Part shown: in pieces, positions 5,399 to 5,950 of the stretch
How positions within the stretch are numbered: the stretch's first letter is position 1
Layout: each line of letters opens with the position of its first letter
Program-made: the position numbers and the translations under genes
Origin: Spirochaetaceae bacterium
Lineage (GTDB): Bacteria; Spirochaetota; Spirochaetia; Treponematales; Breznakiellaceae
Direction: 5' to 3'
Length of the DNA: 5,950 nt
NCBI GenBank assembly: GCA_031258335.1
Contig: JAIRMY010000163.1
Coordinates: 1-5,950, forward strand
The notes under the pieces: generated by a model
Told to the model about the DNA's origin: nothing
The model's database searches: none
The model's input: only the letters and a program-made list of their open reading frames with translations

Positions 5399-5950
5399 AC
5401 GGCAGAGGCATACTCTACGCGGCGGTAACAAAATTACGCGGCAATAAACCGCAAGGCGAAGCGAACCGGCACGCCCGCCGCGCCGCGGCACGCCGCGCAT
5501 TCTCGTTCACGGAAGTGGTATTCATCTGTACTCTTGTTTTCCTCTTCCTTCCTCTGTTTGTGCTTATACTCTACTCGTTCAACTCGGCAAAGAGTATGCA
5601 CTGGACGGGTTTTTCGTTTATCTGGTACGAACAGTTATTTCTCAATTCCCGCAGCCTCTGGCGCGCCTTCTGGAACAGTATGCTGATAGCGTCAACTTCC
5701 GCCGCCACAGCCACGGTTCTGGGAACGCTGGGCGCCATAGGCGTCAACTGGTACCGTTTCCGCATAAGGTCGTACACCCAGATAGTCTCGTTTTTACCCA
5801 TGGTGCTCCCTGAAATCATCATAGGCGTATCGCTCTCAATCTTTTTTTCCGGCATAGGATTAAAGCTCGGACTCCTTACCATCTTCATCGCCCACACCAC
5901 TTTCAACCTGCCCTTCGTCTTCCTCATGGTGATGGCGCGCCTTGACGAAT
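5395..5950 (+). CDS. potC: Spermidine/putrescine ABC transporter permease PotC, 3'-truncated by the window edge
   Basis: The frame is open from the TTG at 5395 to the window end: 185 residues of a protein normally about 260 long. A cytoplasmic N-terminal tail (1-39) leads to helix one (about 40-61, EVVFICTLVFLFLPLFVLIL). It is followed by the characteristic PotC segment YSFNSAKSMHWTGFSFIWYE, then LWRAFWNSMLIASTSAATAT, SFLPMVLPEIIIGVSLSIFF and the IAHTTFNLPFVFLMV block. The EAA loop lies beyond the window. PotC pairs with PotB to form the transmembrane channel driven by PotA. The N-terminal tail is unusual: about 39 residues against around ten in E. coli PotC, and rich in Arg and Ala (HARRAAARRA), encoded by a local GC-rich patch at 5467-5500. 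The missing binding-protein gene potD would be expected further downstream. Confidence 0.93.
   Translation, partial: MNGRGILYAAVTKLRGNKPQGEANRHARRAAARRAFSFTEVVFICTLVFLFLPLFVLILYSFNSAKSMHWTGFSFIWYEQLFLNSRSLWRAFWNSMLIASTSAATATVLGTLGAIGVNWYRFRIRSYTQIVSFLPMVLPEIIIGVSLSIFFSGIGLKLGLLTIFIAHTTFNLPFVFLMVMARLDE
5467..5500. repeat. GC-rich patch in the potC N-terminal tail, with direct repeat and palindrome
   Basis: CGGCACGCC occurs at 5467-5475 and 5486-5494, 19 bp apart, and GCCGCGGC (5482-5489) is a perfect 8-bp palindrome. On the opposite strand, 5472-5484 matches a 13-base stretch of the yebC-ruvC spacer (612-624). The patch encodes the Arg/Ala-rich tail and is far richer in GC than the rest of potC seen here. 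Low complexity may explain the match. Confidence 0.5.

Noticed and set aside
1..5950. Mobile element, CRISPR, prophage or defence system
   Set aside because: No transposase, integrase, regularly spaced repeats, phage genes or tRNA are visible; all genes fit known core families except the HExxH protein.

Overview
This window reads as ordinary bacterial chromosome. All six recognisable genes lie on the + strand, packed tightly, and the first and last are cut by the window edges. Gene content (yebC-ruvC, a HExxH protein, an MFS permease, potA-potB-potC) and the moderately GC-rich codon use fit a Gram-negative-type anaerobe. From memory of similar neighbourhoods I lean toward a spirochaete related to the termite-gut Treponema group, but no rRNA or lineage marker is present to settle this.

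Layout: 1-606 is the 3' part of yebC (YebC/TACO1 family). A 39-bp, strikingly G-rich spacer follows, with a G-quadruplex-compatible pattern. ruvC (646-1137) encodes the Holliday-junction resolvase. Its stop overlaps by ATGA the start of a 275-residue protein (1134-1961) with an HEYAH zinc-protease-like motif and a charged C-terminal helix built partly on a 12-bp tandem repeat. These three probably form one transcription unit. After a short junction (1962-2021) with a 14-bp A6CGT6 palindrome comes an MFS permease (to 3203). Its start codon is unclear, because protein-like sequence continues upstream of the first usable start to the previous stop codon.

A 108-bp gap (3204-3311) carries small direct and inverted repeats and could hold a promoter. 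After it comes a polyamine-type ABC importer operon: potA (ATPase), potB (permease, ATGA overlap) and potC (permease, TTGA overlap, cut by the window end). The substrate-binding protein PotD is not in view and would be expected downstream.

The first three genes suggest a DNA-repair/translation housekeeping unit. The MFS permease is a separate transporter of unknown substrate. The pot genes form a coupled importer, with PotA driving the PotB-PotC channel. I see no RNA genes, mobile elements, CRISPR or phage sequence, and no clear new system. The most useful second looks are the MFS start, the altered YebC loop, the HExxH protein coupled to ruvC, and the repeat-rich short spacers.
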